From Chloroflexota bacterium (GTDB lineage Bacteria; Chloroflexota; Dehalococcoidia; JACPQD01), in assembly GCA_016190665.1 (NCBI GenBank), contig JACPQD010000068.1, positions 62,001 through 126,000 on the forward strand: a stretch of 64,000 nucleotides of DNA. The letters run 5' to 3'. This document shows, piece by piece, positions 61,426 to 64,000 of the stretch (its first letter is position 1; each line of letters begins with the position of its first letter). Made by a program: the position numbers and the translations under genes. The notes below the pieces were generated by a model. The model saw only the letters and a list, made by a program, of their open reading frames with translations, made no database searches and had not been told where the DNA came from.

Positions 61426-62285
61426 GATCCCCCGTCCCGCGGCCCGACAGTTCTGGCTAGATAAACCTTCATCCCCTGGCGACGCAGATTCTCGAAGATT
61501 CTCTCCGCGGTGGCTTTCTCGTTGAGCAGGCAGTAAAGCGTCGGGCCCGATCCCGTGAGGACCACCCGGGGCGCTCCCCCTGCCAGGAAGCGCTCCCTGA
61601 AGCCAGCCAGACCCGGGAAGAGGGCAGCGGCGCAGCGCTCGAACCCATTACTCAGGAGATTGGACTCCGGCTCCCCACCTTCGCGAATCAGGTCGGCCAA
61701 CCTCCGCGTCGCCGCACCAGTGGTGAAGTCCCCTGGCTGGAGCGCGCCATAGAGCTTAGCCGTTTTCCCGGCCATTTCCGCCGGCGGCTTCAACAAGACC
61801 ACCCAACGCTCGCCCAGGGAGGGCAGCGGCGTTACGGCTTCGCCGCGGCCTTCTACGAGGGCTGTGCCGCCCCACAAGAAGAAAGGGACGTCCGCGCCCA
61901 GGCGCGACGCCAGCCCCAACAAGTCGGCCCGTGGCAAGCCCAACTGCCAGAGCGTGTTGAGACCCACCAGCGTAGCCGCAGCATCGCTGCTGCCCCCACC
62001 CAAGCCCGCCGCCAGTGGGATGCCTTTGGTGAGGCGCACCGACGCCCCTCCCACGCAGCCCACCTCCTCCGCCAGCAGGGTGGCGGCTTTCATCACCAGG
62101 TTATCCTCTCCGGAGAGAGCGGGAACATTGCAGACAAGCGTCAGGCTTTCCGCATCTTGAAAAGTGAGCCTGTCGGCCATATCGATGGTCTGGAGTACAC
62201 TGGCGATGTCATGATATCCGTCAGGCCGCTGGCCGAGGATATCGAGAGTAAGGTTTATCTTGGCGTAGGCGCGCAGTTTCAACAT
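61413..62285 (-). CDS. ispE: 4-diphosphocytidyl-2-C-methyl-D-erythritol kinase
   Basis: GHMP kinase of the MEP pathway, working downstream of Dxs. ATP site PLAAGLGGGSSDAAATLVGL, N-terminal AYAKINLTLDILGQRPDGYH and C-terminal VVLTGSGPTLYCLL are all typical. 290 residues. With dxs and the polyprenyl synthetase it shows that isoprenoids are made through MEP. Start ATG; the membrane protein gene overlaps its end. Confidence 0.94.
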   Translation of the reverse strand: MLKLRAYAKINLTLDILGQRPDGYHDIASVLQTIDMADRLTFQDAESLTLVCNVPALSGEDNLVMKAATLLAEEVGCVGGASVRLTKGIPLAAGLGGGSSDAAATLVGLNTLWQLGLPRADLLGLASRLGADVPFFLWGGTALVEGRGEAVTPLPSLGERWVVLLKPPAEMAGKTAKLYGALQPGDFTTGAATRRLADLIREGGEPESNLLSNGFERCAAALFPGLAGFRERFLAGGAPRVVLTGSGPTLYCLLNEKATAERIFENLRRQGMKVYLARTVGPRDGGSWPN

Positions 62286-62633
62286 CCCGCTTTGAGTCCC
62301 AATCAGGATGGCCTTATTGTATCACTCTTCAGAGGAGCCAGGGAATATTGCTAACCCCTTCGTTGAAAAGACTCATGAACGACTGAGCGAGCGCGCAGGA
62401 CCGGCCCCTTCACAAGCAAGCGGCCAGGTCTACCGCCAGGAGGCGCGACGCCAATGGCGCAACAGCCGGGCAGGGGATTCCCGATAGCCTCGGGATGGCG
62501 TGCAGAAGAGGATGCCGGGAGGATTCAGCTTTTGTACGAAGAAAACTGTAGCTGACAATTCTTAACTCTTGGCGCAGGGTGGCTTGAAGGGAACGCTTTC
62601 GGAAGGAGTCCACCAAGAGGGATTGGGGTCGGG
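62286..62633. other. Intergenic, nothing recognised
   Basis: Between ispE and the response regulator. No gene or repeat was recognised in either strand; frames are short and have no protein character. The ispE promoter should be near the left side of this gap (minus strand). Confidence 0.4.
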
Positions 62634-63341
62634 TCAGCGCGCCTGCGTCAGTTTCTCGGCAGCCGTTTCTCCGGTAGGCGAGGACTCGGGCGCGCCGTGG
62701 TACCGGACGAAATAGGCCACGGCCTCCGCCTTGTTCTTCAAATGGAGTTTTTGCAGAAGGCGGTACACGTAAGTGCTCACCGTTCCCTGGCTCAGGAAAA
62801 GCCGCTCGGCGATCTTCGCCGTGGTCAGACCTTTGGCGATGAGCTCCAACACTTCCCTTTCCCGAGTCGTCAGCGACGATTTCTGCTCGGTCTGCCTGAA
62901 CTCCTTCATGAGTCTGGCAGTCATTTCACTCGACAGTATCGCCTTGCCGGACGCCACCTGCCGCACCGCATTTGGAACATCCTCGACATCGCTTCCCTTC
63001 AGGAGGTAGCCATCGGCTCCATATCGGATCGCCCGTATCAGATTCTCCTCCTCTTCGGAGACAGTCATGAGCAGGACCTTAGCGCCAGGGAACTTCTGCT
63101 TTATGCTCACCATTGACTCAAGACCGTCACGTCGAGGCATGAAAATGTCCATGAGAACTACGTTCGGCTGAAATTGAGCCACTTTGTCCTCGGCTTCCAG
63201 GCCATCACCTGCTTCGGCGACAACCTCGATATCAGGCTCGCCGCTGAGGACAGCGCGCAGACCGCTGCGCACCACTGGATGATCATCGACGATAAGCACC
63301 CTCACTGATTTGTTGGCCTTGTTAGATTCAGACGACACCAC
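62634..63341 (-). CDS. NarL/FixJ-type response regulator
   Basis: 235 residues. REC domain with the phosphoacceptor at D65 (VVLMDIFMPRRDG), acidic pair VDDHP at 19-20 and T/K switch (LLMTVS, YLLKGSDVED), then a LuxR-type helix-turn-helix (LTTREREVLELIAKGLTTAK; IAERLFLSQGTVSTYVYRLL). No histidine kinase in the window, so an orphan. Targets unknown. A short serine-rich N-terminus precedes the REC fold, so the start could be slightly later. Confidence 0.88.
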   Translation of the reverse strand: MVSSESNKANKSVRVLIVDDHPVVRSGLRAVLSGEPDIEVVAEAGDGLEAEDKVAQFQPNVVLMDIFMPRRDGLESMVSIKQKFPGAKVLLMTVSEEEENLIRAIRYGADGYLLKGSDVEDVPNAVRQVASGKAILSSEMTARLMKEFRQTEQKSSLTTREREVLELIAKGLTTAKIAERLFLSQGTVSTYVYRLLQKLHLKNKAEAVAYFVRYHGAPESSPTGETAAEKLTQAR

Positions 63342-64000
63342 TCAGGACCTCCACGCGCACTTCAGTACCCATTACAGGCGAGCTGATACTTGACCGATCA
63401 GTCCAGCCCGCGTCACAGCACTAATTGAGGTCATTCGAAAACCAGGGCGGCAGGCGGCGGCGACAACGGGGTCTAGAGCGTACAGTAGGAAGGGGCTCGG
63501 AATTCCTCCGTTTGAAAGGACTGAGGAGAAGACCGCAGCAGCAACGTCCACGCGAAAGAAACTGGCCAGAGAGAGGGCTGGCCGTTGCCCGCGGGTCTGC
63601 GCCACACGGGCGCCAGCGAACAAGACCGTTGCGAGCACAGCAGGCGACGGCACGTAGTGAGGAGCGGCAGCGCGGAACCCTGAAAAGGCAAAGGAAACCT
63701 GTCGCCCTCCGCGCGCCAACTTGCCAGTAATCCGTTTGATCGTCCAGCGCCCGGGTTGAAAACGCTGGACTCTCTGTACCGAAGTACCCATGGTAACTGC
63801 CTATCCCCTAACTCATTGTAGGCTCTCTCGCGCCGTAAGAGAATACGCCGCTTTACGTACTTATGCCCGTATGAAGTACTGATTCTCCACTGCACCCATC
63901 ATACGCATCAGCGTGAGCACTTTTGCGCAGACGGCCTGCTTCGCAGCGGCAACCATGCGGCTAGATTGCTCAGAATGGGATCACAAAGCGGTCGGCCGGC
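63342..64000. other. End of window, no gene recognised
   Basis: About 660 bp. Two long minus-strand frames (63372-63791 and 63473-63895) overlap each other and have an arginine/serine-rich sequence without motifs, so I do not call them. A regulator promoter for the minus-strand response regulator should lie in 63342-63500. Nothing else seen. Confidence 0.4.

Noticed and set aside
63372-63895. Two overlapping minus-strand frames near the window end
   Set aside because: Arginine/serine-rich, mutually overlapping, no motif and no ribosome site; not called.

Overview
The window looks like a chromosome piece from an uncultured member of Chloroflexota, most likely Dehalococcoidia-like. This is an inference from gene content and the protein character of the set, not from a marker gene: LL-diaminopimelate aminotransferase (DapL) plus DapF for lysine, archaeal-type phosphoglycerate mutase (ApgM), a CooC-type nickel-insertion ATPase, IorAB, a membrane-anchored heterodisulfide-reductase-like Fe-S protein, an FxLYD-type secreted protein and the MEP isoprenoid pathway. 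GC content is moderately high. No rRNA, tRNA or CRISPR array was recognised.

Layout. 0.1-5.9 kb: holA, an orphan peptide-ABC ATPase, hflX, dapL, dapF. 5.9-7.0 kb: a VapBC pair with a duplicated, frameshifted second VapB. 7.0-12.7 kb: a minus-strand housekeeping run cooC-pgk-apgM-tpiA-miaA-FxLYD protein with very tight spacing. 12.9-17.1 kb: a DUF4062 gene broken by an in-frame TGA, a polyprenyl synthetase and dxs. 17.2-23.3 kb: an accessory zone with HicB, two XRE/ImmA-IrrE + PIN modules facing opposite ways, a DUF433/DUF5615 pair and several gene relics. 23.3-32.7 kb: a minus-strand defence operon, SNF2 helicase - type III methylase - (49-codon ORF) - type III restriction subunit - dNTPase, with res and dgt sharing a GTGA overlap. 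32.7-35.5 kb: repeat-rich DNA with a DUF2283 protein and a LysE-family exporter. 35.5-45.1 kb: plus-strand metabolic genes (iorA, iorB, thioesterase, aroF, UbiA prenyltransferase, a decayed MFS gene, a 688-residue Hdr-like protein, a methyltransferase, a two-domain VOC protein). 45.2-51.3 kb: a five-gene plus-strand cluster (coiled-coil protein, a P-loop-less partner, a BrxD-like DUF2791 ATPase, an unknown 187-residue protein and an SNF2 helicase), preceded by a good sigma-70-like promoter. 51.9-53.5 kb: a SocA/Panacea-type antitoxin with a short partner ORF, and a MazEF pair. 53.7-60.4 kb: acyl-CoA synthetase, two enoyl-CoA hydratases, twin PHP phosphoesterases, a radical SAM protein, an MBL-fold hydrolase. 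60.4-64 kb: two unknown proteins, ispE, and an orphan NarL-type response regulator.

The best candidate for an undescribed system is the 45.2-51.3 kb cluster: it has the BrxD + helicase logic of BREX types 2/6 but no PglX, PglZ or BrxC, and adds three proteins I cannot name. The second is the coupling of a dNTPase to a type III restriction operon with an SNF2 helicase.

A second theme is the density of intergenic repeats. Two short inverted-repeat (MITE-like) families each occur twice, there are AT-rich 32-bp arrays with an opposing arm, a three-unit 36-bp palindrome array, 127-bp and 94-bp tandem duplications, and many scattered word-like repeats. Several of these supply the first or last codons of neighbouring genes (HflX, DapL, LysE, IorA). 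All family names come from reading the proteins; no search was run.
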